Source of the DNA: Patescibacteria group bacterium
GTDB lineage: Bacteria; Patescibacteriota; Microgenomatia; Levybacterales; UBA12049
Reading direction: 5' to 3'
DNA: 28,718 nucleotides
Assembly (NCBI GenBank): GCA_023473785.1
Contig: JAMCYD010000003.1
Coordinates: forward strand, 1 to 28,718
The notes beneath the pieces were generated by a model, which saw only the letters and a program-made list of their open reading frames with translations, made no database searches and had not been told where the DNA came from. The position numbers were made by a program, and so were the translations under genes. The stretch's first letter is position 1; every line of letters starts with the position of its first letter. Below, in pieces: positions 1-6,567 of this stretch.

Positions 1-620
1 ATCTTGGTCACGCAGCTTCTATTTCAAAAGCACTAAGAGAACTAAAGGAGTTGGGTTTCATTGATAAACTTCCGAAACTAACTGTGGTTCAGGCAGAAGG
101 CGCTGACCCGCTTTACAGGACTATTACTGGTAAAGATCACGACCACTTGGTGGCTGTCCATGCGAAGACCTTAGCAACGGCCATAAAAATTGGAAACCCG
201 ATTTCCTGGAAAAAAGCCATGAGGGGGATTGAGGCAACCGACGGATGGGTTACCGAAGTAAACGAACAGGAGATAGCCGATGCCAAGGCTGTAATTGGGC
301 GTGACGGCATAGGGTGCGAGCCGGCTTCCGCTGTGACAATAGCCGGATTAAAAAAGATAATTCGAGATGGCACGGACAAAGCAGTTGATAAGCAAGAGGT
401 CGTAGTGGCAATACTTACGGGACATATGCTTAAAGATCCGGACTATGCAGTTTTGTACCACAAGAATAATCTGTATGATGAGTTTGGAACAAGTACGGAG
501 ATTGTTCCCATAGGTCCTAAAATTGCGTCAAACTTTGGCAATATGCCGGTTCAAATAGGTCCGGATGCTGATAAGCTAAGAGAAATAATACTTGCAAGAC
601 TAAACGGTAGACACCACTGA
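1..620 (+). CDS. thrC: Threonine synthase, C-terminal part (5' end outside window)
   Basis: The reading frame is open from base 3 to a TGA at 618-620 and gives about 205 residues, so the gene enters from the left. Threonine synthase is a PLP enzyme that converts O-phosphohomoserine to threonine. Visible family segments are GHAASISKALRELKELG, VVQAEGADPLYRT, the IKIGNPISWKKA stretch, GIGCEPASAVTIAGLKK (phosphate-side glycine/serine region) and VVVAILTGHMLKDPD near the end. The catalytic lysine lies upstream of the window. A TTG at 51 could be mistaken for a start, but the protein similarity continues upstream of it. It is followed after 8 nt by an unknown gene, probably in the same transcript. 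Confidence 0.92.
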   Translation, partial: LGHAASISKALRELKELGFIDKLPKLTVVQAEGADPLYRTITGKDHDHLVAVHAKTLATAIKIGNPISWKKAMRGIEATDGWVTEVNEQEIADAKAVIGRDGIGCEPASAVTIAGLKKIIRDGTDKAVDKQEVVVAILTGHMLKDPDYAVLYHKNNLYDEFGTSTEIVPIGPKIASNFGNMPVQIGPDADKLREIILARLNGRHH

Positions 621-628
621 TAAGTTTT

Positions 629-1366
629 ATGTCAAAAGAGCACGTAGTTCCTATTGCGGAAGTCCAAACGCAGCGTATTAACGCCCGAAATCTTCATTTG
701 CCTCCGTATCTTAGTGGCAGAATAGGGATTGATCTTGAAAAAACCACTAGACTTATGAATATTGGGGGAATTGGCCAAGTGCTCCTGGAGAGTAAAGAAG
801 AAGACGATCGTCCCGTGCCGCAGGTAGTCGGATTTGACGCGCAGGGAACCGCATATTCCGGGCAGGCAAAATTAAGGACCCAAAAAATATCGGAGACGCA
901 GGCATATGAGTTAAAACCAGCTGATTCTAAGGGACAGGAGTGGCGTGATCTGAGGATTACATTGGACACGCAGTTAATTGCGCAAAATATCATGCATAAA
1001 AAAGGTGGTGTTGCCTCGGTTAATAATTGGGTAAAACCACTGAATCGTGAAATCAGAGACACTATTCGCAGGGAAGGCATGTTATTTTCTCTTACGCCGT
1101 CAAGGTTTGTGGCTGATTATGAGGAGGATGCTATGGCCTTTATTGCAGGCGGAGTAGGAATTTCCTTCGCTCTTCTTCAGCAGTATGAGGCAAGTGCGGC
1201 TGCGGGCATTTTTGTACTTATAGCCCAGCACGGAAAACTTGGAAAAATGTTTACCCCTGGTTATCGAATTGATGCTCTTTATAGTATTCATATCGGCAGA
1301 GCTTTTTGGACTGCCTTTCGCGCCAACACTGCATACAGAAATTTAGTCGTAGCGATGGAAAAATAG
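629..1366 (+). CDS. Uncharacterised 245-aa protein downstream of thrC
   Basis: I do not recognise this family. It starts with ATG 8 nt after the thrC stop and has no clear Shine-Dalgarno, so it is probably co-transcribed. The first 150 residues are soluble and mixed in character (LHLPPYLSGRIGIDLEKTTR, then a region rich in E, Q and K). Residues about 165-205 contain an Ala/Gly/Phe-rich hydrophobic stretch (FIAGGVGISFALLQQYEAS, then AAAGIFVLIAQHG) that could be a buried helical hairpin or a membrane-associated segment. There is no signal peptide. Its last 24 bp overlap the 3' end of the convergent riboflavin kinase gene. Calling it a gene rests on its length, its position and the lack of a better alternative in the region. 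Confidence 0.75.
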   Translation: MSKEHVVPIAEVQTQRINARNLHLPPYLSGRIGIDLEKTTRLMNIGGIGQVLLESKEEDDRPVPQVVGFDAQGTAYSGQAKLRTQKISETQAYELKPADSKGQEWRDLRITLDTQLIAQNIMHKKGGVASVNNWVKPLNREIRDTIRREGMLFSLTPSRFVADYEEDAMAFIAGGVGISFALLQQYEASAAAGIFVLIAQHGKLGKMFTPGYRIDALYSIHIGRAFWTAFRANTAYRNLVVAMEK

Positions 1367-1756
1367 ATTGAAGAATTTCCTTGTAGCTAATATATCTTGT
1401 TTCATTTGATCGATAAGCTCTTGCTCCGAGCCAAATTTTTTGTTCCCCCGAAGTTTCTTAAGTAGCGTTACAGTGACCCATTTTCCATATATGTTTTGAT
1501 TAAAATCCAAAATATAACTTTCCGCTTTGTATTCGCTTTCATTGAAAGTTTTCGCAGAACCGATGAACGTAGCGGCAATGTATTTTTTATTACCCGCTTC
1601 GCCCGCGAAGCGAGGCGAGTCAATTTTTACAGTTGAGGCATAAATTCCCTGCGGAATTTTCTTATGGAGATTAATATTGGCCGTTGGAAAACCGAGAAAT
1701 TTCCCTCTGTTTTTTCCTTTCTTAACTTTTCCCCGGAGTTTAAATAGGGGTTTCAT
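1343..1756 (-). CDS. ribF: Stand-alone riboflavin kinase (RibF C-terminal domain)
   Basis: This 137-aa protein is the flavokinase half of bacterial RibF, which phosphorylates riboflavin to FMN with ATP. The signature KGKNRGKFLGFPTANI (residues 13-28) is the nucleotide/flavin-binding GxxxGxxLGFPTAN motif. ESYILDFNQNIYGK and KLRGNKKFGSEQELIDQM match the rest of the domain, including the acidic residue before the LDF strand. The N-terminal FAD-synthetase (adenylyltransferase) domain is absent and the ATG follows directly after a promoter, so this looks natural and not truncated. Residues 47-55 (SPRFAGEAG) are an extra loop encoded by a GC-rich palindrome (see the repeat at 1591-1621). The gene is convergent with and overlaps the upstream gene by 24 bp. 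Confidence 0.9.
   Translation of the reverse strand: MKPLFKLRGKVKKGKNRGKFLGFPTANINLHKKIPQGIYASTVKIDSPRFAGEAGNKKYIAATFIGSAKTFNESEYKAESYILDFNQNIYGKWVTVTLLKKLRGNKKFGSEQELIDQMKQDILATRKFFNLFFHRYD
1591..1621. repeat. GC-rich palindromic element inserted in frame in ribF
   Basis: The core 1595-1612 is a perfect inverted repeat, with 8-bp arms CGCTTCGC / GCGAAGCG and a 2-nt loop, followed by AGGCGAG. The stretch is far more GC-rich than its AT-rich surroundings. It encodes SPRFAGEAG on the minus strand, between the VKID and NKKYIAA strands of the riboflavin kinase, where family members usually have a tight turn. The reading frame is preserved. This resembles the palindromic protein-coding elements known from Rickettsia (RPE). 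Assigning it to such a family in this lineage is inference. Confidence 0.7.
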
Positions 1757-1762
1757 GAAATT

Positions 1763-1771
1763 AGTATAACA
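1763..1771 (-). promoter_or_regulatory. Extended -10 promoter of ribF, leaderless spacing
   Basis: On the minus strand the sequence is TGT-TATACT: an extended TGn motif and a -10 hexamer at 1768-1763. It lies exactly 6 nt before the ribF ATG (1756-1754), which puts the expected +1 on the start codon. No convincing -35 is seen. Confidence 0.55.
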
Positions 1772-1780
1772 TTAAAAAGT

Positions 1781-1812
1781 TTGATAAAAGATAAGAAGAG
1801 GAGTGATATAAT
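1781..1812 (+). promoter_or_regulatory. Candidate promoter of the 56-aa membrane protein
   Basis: A perfect TATAAT lies at 1807-1812. The best -35 (TTGATA, 1781-1786) is 20 nt away, longer than ideal. It leaves a leader of about 25 nt holding a strong Shine-Dalgarno (AAGGAGGTGA, 1829-1838). Confidence 0.45.
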
Positions 1813-1843
1813 TTACTTAGTGAATAAAAAGGAGGTGAGATAA

Positions 1844-2014
1844 ATGAAAAATAATGCAGGTTCGGGTGCCATTTATGGATTAGGGGTTATCGGAGCACTG
1901 GTATATTTTTTGCAGCATGCAACTACTTTTTTGGCTGGAGTAATTGGGATAATTAAGGCTATTTTTTGGCCCGGAGTCATACTCTATAAAGTATTAGAGT
2001 TTTTGAAGATGTAG
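1844..2014 (+). CDS. Small hydrophobic membrane protein (56 aa)
   Basis: The ATG follows a strong Shine-Dalgarno (AAGGAGGTGA at 1829-1838). The sequence begins MKNNAGSGAIYGLGVIGALV and ends VILYKVLEFLKM. It is Gly-rich at the start and then hydrophobic almost throughout, with two probable membrane helices (about residues 9-25 and 30-50) broken by FLQHATTF and a WPG turn. Small proteins of this pattern (YGLGxxGAxxYF..., WPxxxxY) are familiar from many uncultured small-genome bacteria, with unknown function. It stands alone between the divergent ribF and the next promoter. The strong ribosome site contrasts with the leaderless style of most neighbours and suggests high expression. Confidence 0.8.
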   Translation: MKNNAGSGAIYGLGVIGALVYFLQHATTFLAGVIGIIKAIFWPGVILYKVLEFLKM

Positions 2015-2040
2015 GGCACGGAAAACAAACAGCGGCAGGC

Positions 2041-2069
2041 TTGTGAATACATTAGTCTTTTTGTATAAT
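2041..2069 (+). promoter_or_regulatory. Sigma70-type promoter of the five-gene operon
   Basis: TTGTGA at 2041-2046, a 17-nt spacer and TATAAT at 2064-2069 give near-consensus geometry. The predicted +1 is at about 2076, leaving a short 5' UTR of about 14 nt without a Shine-Dalgarno. Confidence 0.75.
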
Positions 2070-2084
2070 TAGCGCCAACGCTAA
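2069..2084. promoter_or_regulatory. Palindrome at the operon's transcription start (candidate operator)
   Basis: TTAGCG-CCAA-CGCTAA is a perfect 6-bp inverted repeat. It begins on the last base of the -10 box and spans the predicted +1. This is a classic operator position, but a small 5' hairpin is equally possible. No regulator gene is visible nearby. Confidence 0.45.
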
Positions 2085-2089
2085 CTATT

Positions 2090-2911
2090 ATGAAAAGAGC
2101 TGAAATACTTCAATACGCAAACCAAGATCAACACGAAGGCCTATCGCCAAAATATGACCCCGAAGTAATTATATTTAAAACACCGCAAACAGTGGATGAT
2201 TATGCAGCAACGCAAGCAATAGAGCAAATCCAAGCAGATCCAAGTTCAGTTTTGATACTTCCGACTGGAAATACACCGGTTGGAATGTATCAGAGAATTG
2301 TGAGAAGCCATAGATACGGAATAGTAGACTTGAGTCAAGCCATAACGTTTAATTTAGACGAATATCATCCAATGCCCAAGGCTGATTTAAATAGCTACGC
2401 TTCATACATGAGGAGAAATCTTTTTGATCATGTTAGTGTTTCGGCATGGAATATTCCGGATGGTGAAGCACCAGATCCAGAAGCCGAAGCAGGCCGTTTC
2501 CAACAACTGTTAGATCGGTTCCAGCCAGTTGACCTTGCCATATTAGGCATAGGACCGGGAACAACTTGTCACCTAGGTTTTAATGAAAAAGGTTCACCGG
2601 TTGATTCAGGAGTAAGGCATGTTGCATTGGATCCTCAAACAATTGCAGAAAACTCAAAACTATTTGATAATCCTGAAGAAATTCCCGGTGCGGCTTTAAC
2701 ATTAGGAATTGCCGACATACTTCAGGCGAAACGAATAATTCTGCTTGCTAAAGGTAGATCCAAAGCATGGGGAATAAATCGTGCATTGAGAGGATCAGTT
2801 TCTTCGGAAGCGCCTGCATCTTTCCTTCGACTTCATCCAAATGTCACCTTTGCTCTTGATCAGGATGCCGGTGAATATTTAAGACATTTCAAGAGTACAA
2901 CTTATAAATAA
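2090..2911 (+). CDS. NagB-family sugar-phosphate isomerase/deaminase-like protein with altered active site
   Basis: This 273-aa protein resembles glucosamine-6-phosphate deaminase (GlcN6P to Fru6P plus ammonia) along its length. It has LPTGNTPVGMYQ (phosphate-loop region, 58-68), FNLDEYHPMPKADLNSY with catalytic Asp90, GIGPGTTCHLGFNEKGSP (153-170) with His161 and Glu166, ALTLGIADIL, GRSKAW with the phosphate-binding Lys, and LRLHPNVTF. In E. coli NagB the active-site loop reads GVGNDGH, with Asp141 part of the ring-opening Asp/His/Glu set. Here the loop is two residues longer (GIGPGTTCH) and the Asp is gone. The fold is therefore confident but the reaction is not. It is the first gene of a five-gene operon; the next ORF starts 2 nt after its stop. 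Confidence 0.85.
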   Translation: MKRAEILQYANQDQHEGLSPKYDPEVIIFKTPQTVDDYAATQAIEQIQADPSSVLILPTGNTPVGMYQRIVRSHRYGIVDLSQAITFNLDEYHPMPKADLNSYASYMRRNLFDHVSVSAWNIPDGEAPDPEAEAGRFQQLLDRFQPVDLAILGIGPGTTCHLGFNEKGSPVDSGVRHVALDPQTIAENSKLFDNPEEIPGAALTLGIADILQAKRIILLAKGRSKAWGINRALRGSVSSEAPASFLRLHPNVTFALDQDAGEYLRHFKSTTYK

Positions 2912-2913
2912 AA

Positions 2914-3861
2914 ATGGGAGAAAGAATAGTATATTTCAATGGTGATTTTGTTCCGGAAGCGCAAGCCCGGGTGTCAATTTATGATACCGCACTGGCAACA
3001 GGAGAAAAGATGGTCGAGGTAACAAGGACGTTTAATCACGCTCCTTATAAACTTGCAGATCATTTAGAACGGCTTTATAGAGGATTGGAAGTTCTTCAAA
3101 TTGATCCCGGTATGGATCCTGTGCAAATGGCTGAGGTCACCGACGAAACTCTTCATCGAAATTTACCTACAGAGAGTGAAGTGGTAGATTGGCAGATTCT
3201 TAATTATGTATCGCGTGGCCCTGCGGCTCAATTCGAAATGGTTCCAGCTGAAGAGCTAAAACCAACAGTTGTTATACATTGCATACCTCTGGTAAATCGT
3301 TTAGGAGGAATGGCAAAAAAATACACAAACGGGATAGATTTGGTTGTTGTTGAACAGAGAGCAATTCCTCAAGACGTAATTTCTCCTCAAATAAAAAGCA
3401 ATGGCAGGATGGACCATGTTGTTGGTAGGCTTGAGGCAAAAAAAATAAAGCCTGGGTCAACCGGTGTTTTGCTGGACCAAAATGGATATCTGACAGAGGC
3501 GACTGGTTCAAGTCTTTTTTTAGTCAGCGATGATAGGATTCAAACCGCTCCTTCATCTCGAGTCTTAAGCGGGCTCACAAGAGAGATGATTTTCGATATT
3601 GCAAAAAAGTTAGGCATACCAATAGAAGAGCAGAATCTTACTGTAGTTGATGCAATGAACGCTTCTGAAATTTTTATTACCTCTACTGTAATCTGTCAAG
3701 TCCATGCGCGTTCATTTGACGGACTTTTTATAAACAGTGGTTTACTTGGTCCGATAACAAATCAAGTTAGGCAGGCATTCAATGAAGAAGTCGGGCTTGA
3801 TTTTGCAGCGCAAGCACAAGAATACGATCATATCCTTCGTCAGCGGGGACCTTTACGATGA
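2914..3861 (+). CDS. Class IV (branched-chain/D-amino-acid type) PLP aminotransferase
   Basis: A 315-aa fold-type IV PLP enzyme. Family marks are the N-terminal YFNGDFVPEAQARVSIYD strand pair, the Schiff-base lysine region PQIKSNGRMDHVVGRLEA (probable Lys161), GVLLDQNGYLTEATGSSLF with the cofactor-binding Glu, and VLSGLTREMIFDIAKKLGI near the C-terminus. The family includes branched-chain and D-alanine aminotransferases and 4-amino-4-deoxychorismate lyase; the substrate cannot be read here. It starts 2 nt after the NagB-like stop, without its own Shine-Dalgarno, and its stop overlaps the next start (ATGA). Both arrangements suggest translational coupling. A link to amino-group transfer on a sugar or amino acid is inferred from context only. 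Confidence 0.87.
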   Translation: MGERIVYFNGDFVPEAQARVSIYDTALATGEKMVEVTRTFNHAPYKLADHLERLYRGLEVLQIDPGMDPVQMAEVTDETLHRNLPTESEVVDWQILNYVSRGPAAQFEMVPAEELKPTVVIHCIPLVNRLGGMAKKYTNGIDLVVVEQRAIPQDVISPQIKSNGRMDHVVGRLEAKKIKPGSTGVLLDQNGYLTEATGSSLFLVSDDRIQTAPSSRVLSGLTREMIFDIAKKLGIPIEEQNLTVVDAMNASEIFITSTVICQVHARSFDGLFINSGLLGPITNQVRQAFNEEVGLDFAAQAQEYDHILRQRGPLR

Positions 3862-4550
3862 AATCTGAACATTTTATAGAAGGCTTAGTCAGTGAAAGCA
3901 TAAAGCTTGTGGCCGAAACGCCGCCCTTATTTCCCGATCGTACTCAAGCAGGCAAACAGCTCGCAGAAATCCTTGCTCAAGATACATACACAGATCCTGT
4001 TATCGTAGCTATTCCCAAAGGAGGTGTTCCTGTAGCCTTGCCCATACAAGATCGTTTAAAAGCCCCGCTTTACTTATTTTTTGCGGCTAAAATACCATTT
4101 TCCAGTGACCGTCGTTTTGGCATTGGAGCAATGACAACAGTCGGGCCTTACTTAAATGATGAATTGATCGATCTTTTTGGCTCAGATGATGAGCGCATAA
4201 AATCTGGTTTGGAATATGCATCTGAAGTTATAAAACGCAATATGGCTGAATTGGATCAGATCTCACCATTACCGGACCTGGAAGGTAAAACCGCAATTTT
4301 AGTAGATGATGGTATTTCGACTGGCTATACCGCACTGGCTGCTGCGACATCCTTAAAGTCTCTGCATGCACAACGTATAATAGTAGCTTCTCCTGTGGCG
4401 AATACCAGCTCTTTATCCCGACTGCTTTCAAAAGGATTTGAGCATGTTGTAGTTCATCAGAGCGATTCACCTGGGTTTATTGTTGATAATTTCTATCGTG
4501 CTTTTCCAGATTTGTCTCCTCTAGAAGTAAGGGATATGCTTGTAGCATAA
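3858..4550 (+). CDS. Phosphoribosyltransferase-domain protein
   Basis: A 230-aa type I phosphoribosyltransferase fold. It has an N-terminal AIPKGGVPVALPIQDRL segment (50-67) and the PRPP-binding signature KTAILVDDGISTGYTALAA (about 144-162), with the paired acidic residues Asp150 and Asp151. It resembles the predicted phosphoribosyltransferases of COG1926, which act on unknown bases. It has no membrane segment. It overlaps the previous gene by 4 bp (ATGA), and the next gene begins 2 nt after its stop. It may act in salvage, or transfer a phosphoribosyl group to the operon's product; neither can be decided from sequence. Confidence 0.83.
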   Translation: MKSEHFIEGLVSESIKLVAETPPLFPDRTQAGKQLAEILAQDTYTDPVIVAIPKGGVPVALPIQDRLKAPLYLFFAAKIPFSSDRRFGIGAMTTVGPYLNDELIDLFGSDDERIKSGLEYASEVIKRNMAELDQISPLPDLEGKTAILVDDGISTGYTALAAATSLKSLHAQRIIVASPVANTSSLSRLLSKGFEHVVVHQSDSPGFIVDNFYRAFPDLSPLEVRDMLVA

Positions 4551-4552
4551 TT

Positions 4553-5281
4553 ATGAATGGAAGAGAATTAGACAGACAGCCATTGACGGGAGGATTGAAC
4601 ACAAATTACTTTGTCCAAAGTCCAGGAGGAGAGGCTTTGTTGAGGGTTCCTCACGTGAATAAAGATCTTTTCGAAAATATTGCTTATGAATATCAGTATA
4701 TTGGATTTACCGGAGACGGCGGAAGAGTAAGAAGACGCAGTCCTCAAGAGCAATTTGATTTCAGCTGGAAAGCAGCAAAAGCAGGCCTTATGGTTTTACC
4801 TCCGCTTGCAATTGATGGTGATAATATAACTTACCCTTTTCTTCATCAAGCCCAAACATTAGATGAATACTTGCGATCTCATAAAAATGATCAGGATATG
4901 CTTGTCTATAAGCTTATTGCCGATCTGCGAAAAGCACATGGATTAGGCTTCGTCTACGGAGACAGATGGGCAGGAAATATGCTTGTGCATCCGCAATTTG
5001 GACTGGTACACATTGATTTTGATCTGGAAATTTCCGGAAGGCCTGCAATAGATTTAGAAGTTGCGCAAGTTGTCTATCATACTCTTTGGGCGGGTGGAGA
5101 CGAAGCGTTACCATTCTTGGCGCTGATACTAGGGACACAAGATAACTGGTTTGATCTCGATAAGACTTCAAAATACATACAGGGTTTTGCAAAATTTCTA
5201 AGTACCACTCGAGTGGGAGGAATAGAAGATAAAACAGAAGAACTAATAGAAGTAGCAGATATGATCAGAAGTAAAAACTAA
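4553..5281 (+). CDS. APH/choline-kinase-like small-molecule kinase
   Basis: This 242-aa protein has the aminoglycoside-phosphotransferase/protein-kinase-like fold. The N-lobe shows LTGGLNTNYFV (Gly-rich ATP loop) and EALLRVPH (candidate ATP-anchoring residues). The catalytic loop is VYGDRWAGNMLV with Asp137 and Asn142, and the metal-binding HIDFDLE has Asp155/Asp157. The canonical loop His (HxD) is replaced by Tyr-Gly-Asp. Families with this core phosphorylate small molecules (choline, aminoglycosides, sugars), and some act on proteins or lipopolysaccharide. It sits fourth in the operon, 2 nt after the phosphoribosyltransferase and 3 nt before the HAD phosphatase. Resistance is not implied. 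Confidence 0.78.
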   Translation: MNGRELDRQPLTGGLNTNYFVQSPGGEALLRVPHVNKDLFENIAYEYQYIGFTGDGGRVRRRSPQEQFDFSWKAAKAGLMVLPPLAIDGDNITYPFLHQAQTLDEYLRSHKNDQDMLVYKLIADLRKAHGLGFVYGDRWAGNMLVHPQFGLVHIDFDLEISGRPAIDLEVAQVVYHTLWAGGDEALPFLALILGTQDNWFDLDKTSKYIQGFAKFLSTTRVGGIEDKTEELIEVADMIRSKN

Positions 5282-5284
5282 CGT

Positions 5285-5944
5285 ATGATACAGGCTATTA
5301 TTTTTGATTTGGATGGAGTGATTATCGCAAGTGAAAAACCTACATTTATCCTTTTGCAGCGGATAATTCGTAAATATGGCTATGAACTTAAAGACGCAAT
5401 GTATTCAAAAAGAATTGGAAGAAAGATAAGTGCTTTCGTACATGAAATATACGAGAATGTAATTCCTATAGATATACAAAACAAAATTATAAAAGAATTT
5501 TATCAAGAGTATGCACAAAATACAGAAAAATATATCTCCGTAATTCCTTCAACCGTGCAGTTTGTTAAAAATTATCAAGGACCTGCAAAACTTGGATTAG
5601 TTTCCGTAAGCAGTAAAAAAGAAATCCAAAAGATACTGAAATCTCTTGGTATTATTTCTTGCTTTAATTTCATAGTATCATCGGATGATGTCTCCCTCCT
5701 TAAGCCGGATCCGGAAATGTATTTAAAAGCTGCCAGGTTGTATAATTTGACTCCCGGGATATGTGTCGCCATTGAAGATTCCAGAATTGGAGTTGAATCT
5801 GCTTGTCGGGCCGGTTTTCAAACATACGTGCTGTTGAATGGACTAAATAATAAAAAGGATTTCGGCCATTTAGCGACTAAAGGTTTTATCGCTTCAGAAA
5901 AAGATTTACATGCACTTGATCAAGGAAGAAAAGGGGAGTTTTAG
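5285..5944 (+). CDS. HAD-superfamily phosphatase/phosphoglucomutase-like protein
   Basis: A 219-aa HAD hydrolase of the beta-phosphoglucomutase/phosphatase subgroup. Motif I is IIFDLDGVI (nucleophile Asp8, acid/base Asp10), motif II is LVSVSS, motif III Lys is in LLKPDPEMYLKAA, and motif IV is IEDSRIGVESACRAG. The helical cap lies between residues 18 and 85. Likely substrates are sugar phosphates or another phosphomonoester; the exact one is unknown. It is last in the operon. The final codons (GRKGEF and stop) are written by the repeat found again at 6652-6671, so the native C-terminus may have been replaced when flanking DNA was rearranged. Confidence 0.85.
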   Translation: MIQAIIFDLDGVIIASEKPTFILLQRIIRKYGYELKDAMYSKRIGRKISAFVHEIYENVIPIDIQNKIIKEFYQEYAQNTEKYISVIPSTVQFVKNYQGPAKLGLVSVSSKKEIQKILKSLGIISCFNFIVSSDDVSLLKPDPEMYLKAARLYNLTPGICVAIEDSRIGVESACRAGFQTYVLLNGLNNKKDFGHLATKGFIASEKDLHALDQGRKGEF

Positions 5945-5970
5945 GATTGGGGTATCATTTCCGGTGAGGG
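5921..5970. repeat. Boundary repeat, copy 1, with remnant of a VOC gene 3' end
   Basis: The 20-mer GGGGAGTTTTAGGATTGGGG at 5933-5952 is identical to 6652-6671, and flanking similarity runs to about 5970. Read on the minus strand, 5970-5941 encodes PSPEMIPQS plus stop. This matches the C-terminus PSPDMMPPQS of the VOC gene at 6660-7070, so it looks like a leftover 3' end of a second copy. Upstream in that frame there is a stop, so nothing more survives. Confidence 0.75.
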
Positions 5971-6003
5971 TTATCTACCTTCTTGCCCGTAGAAAATGAG
6001 AAC

Positions 6004-6032
6004 TTGACAAGGGACAGTTAATTACCAATAAT
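6004..6032 (+). promoter_or_regulatory. Candidate promoter of the 157-aa repeat protein
   Basis: A perfect TTGACA (6004-6009), a 17-nt spacer and AATAAT (6027-6032). The predicted +1 (about 6039) would fall inside the Shine-Dalgarno AAGGAGGT (6036-6043), so either the start is a few bases earlier or the call is wrong. Confidence 0.45.
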
Positions 6033-6052
6033 AATAAGGAGGTAAGAAAAAG

Positions 6053-6526
6053 ATGACTGATGGTGTATCTATGGAAACTAATCGAAGCCTAACGCCTGGG
6101 CCGGCGACGGGGCCAGTTGTCGGACCTCAAGGAGAGGCGGGGAAAGCGTCTGTACAAGAAAAGTCACTGAGGGAAATAAACGCAGGGCTTGCTGCAAGAT
6201 ATAGAGAATTGGGTCAAAGGCAGTTTGATGGTGTTTTAAGCGAGGGTGAGCAAAGGGAACGTGCAAATCTAGGTCAGATGGCAAGTTTTGGATTGTTTGA
6301 CGCAAATTTATCTGAGGAGCAACTGAAAGCAAAAGACGCAGCGTATAAGGCTCACATTGAAGCAGAAACTAAAGAATTAATTGATCCACAAGCATCAGCA
6401 GAAAGATACAGATTCCTAGGTAGAAAGCGCCTTGAGTCGGGGTTGTCCCCAGAGGACAACGAAGAATATATGCGCCTCCATGAATATGCCAAGCGAGGTA
6501 AATTTGAATTAACCCAAGCGGCATAA
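6053..6526 (+). CDS. Soluble protein with two tandem ~35-aa helical repeats
   Basis: A 157-aa protein preceded at 9 nt by a strong Shine-Dalgarno (AAGGAGGT, 6036-6043), which fixes the start at 6053. The first 30 residues are flexible (P/G-rich, GPATGPVVGPQGE). Two related segments follow: ARYRELGQRQFDGVLSEGE... (about 47-82) and ERYRFLGRKRLESGLSPED... (about 117-151). Each has the pattern RYR-x-LG-x(4-5)-G-x-LS followed by a charged helix. The segments between are charged and helical. There is no signal peptide or membrane helix. I do not recognise the family. It lies just beside the rearranged patch and has its own promoter. Confidence 0.75.
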   Translation: MTDGVSMETNRSLTPGPATGPVVGPQGEAGKASVQEKSLREINAGLAARYRELGQRQFDGVLSEGEQRERANLGQMASFGLFDANLSEEQLKAKDAAYKAHIEAETKELIDPQASAERYRFLGRKRLESGLSPEDNEEYMRLHEYAKRGKFELTQAA

Positions 6527-6531
6527 TTAGA

Positions 6532-6561
6532 TTTACTCATTTTTAAGCTCTCTGTTATGAT
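6532..6561 (+). promoter_or_regulatory. Promoter attached to a decayed gene start (A)
   Basis: TTTACT (6532-6537), an 18-nt spacer and an extended -10 TGT-TATGAT (hexamer 6556-6561), followed by 6 nt and an ATG at 6568. The geometry matches the leaderless promoters elsewhere in the window, but the gene it would drive is broken. Confidence 0.5.
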
Positions 6562-6567
6562 TTCTCC

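Noticed and set aside
4553..5281. APH-like gene as an antibiotic-resistance gene
   Set aside because: Only the kinase core is recognisable and the context is a metabolic operon; many non-resistance kinases share this fold.
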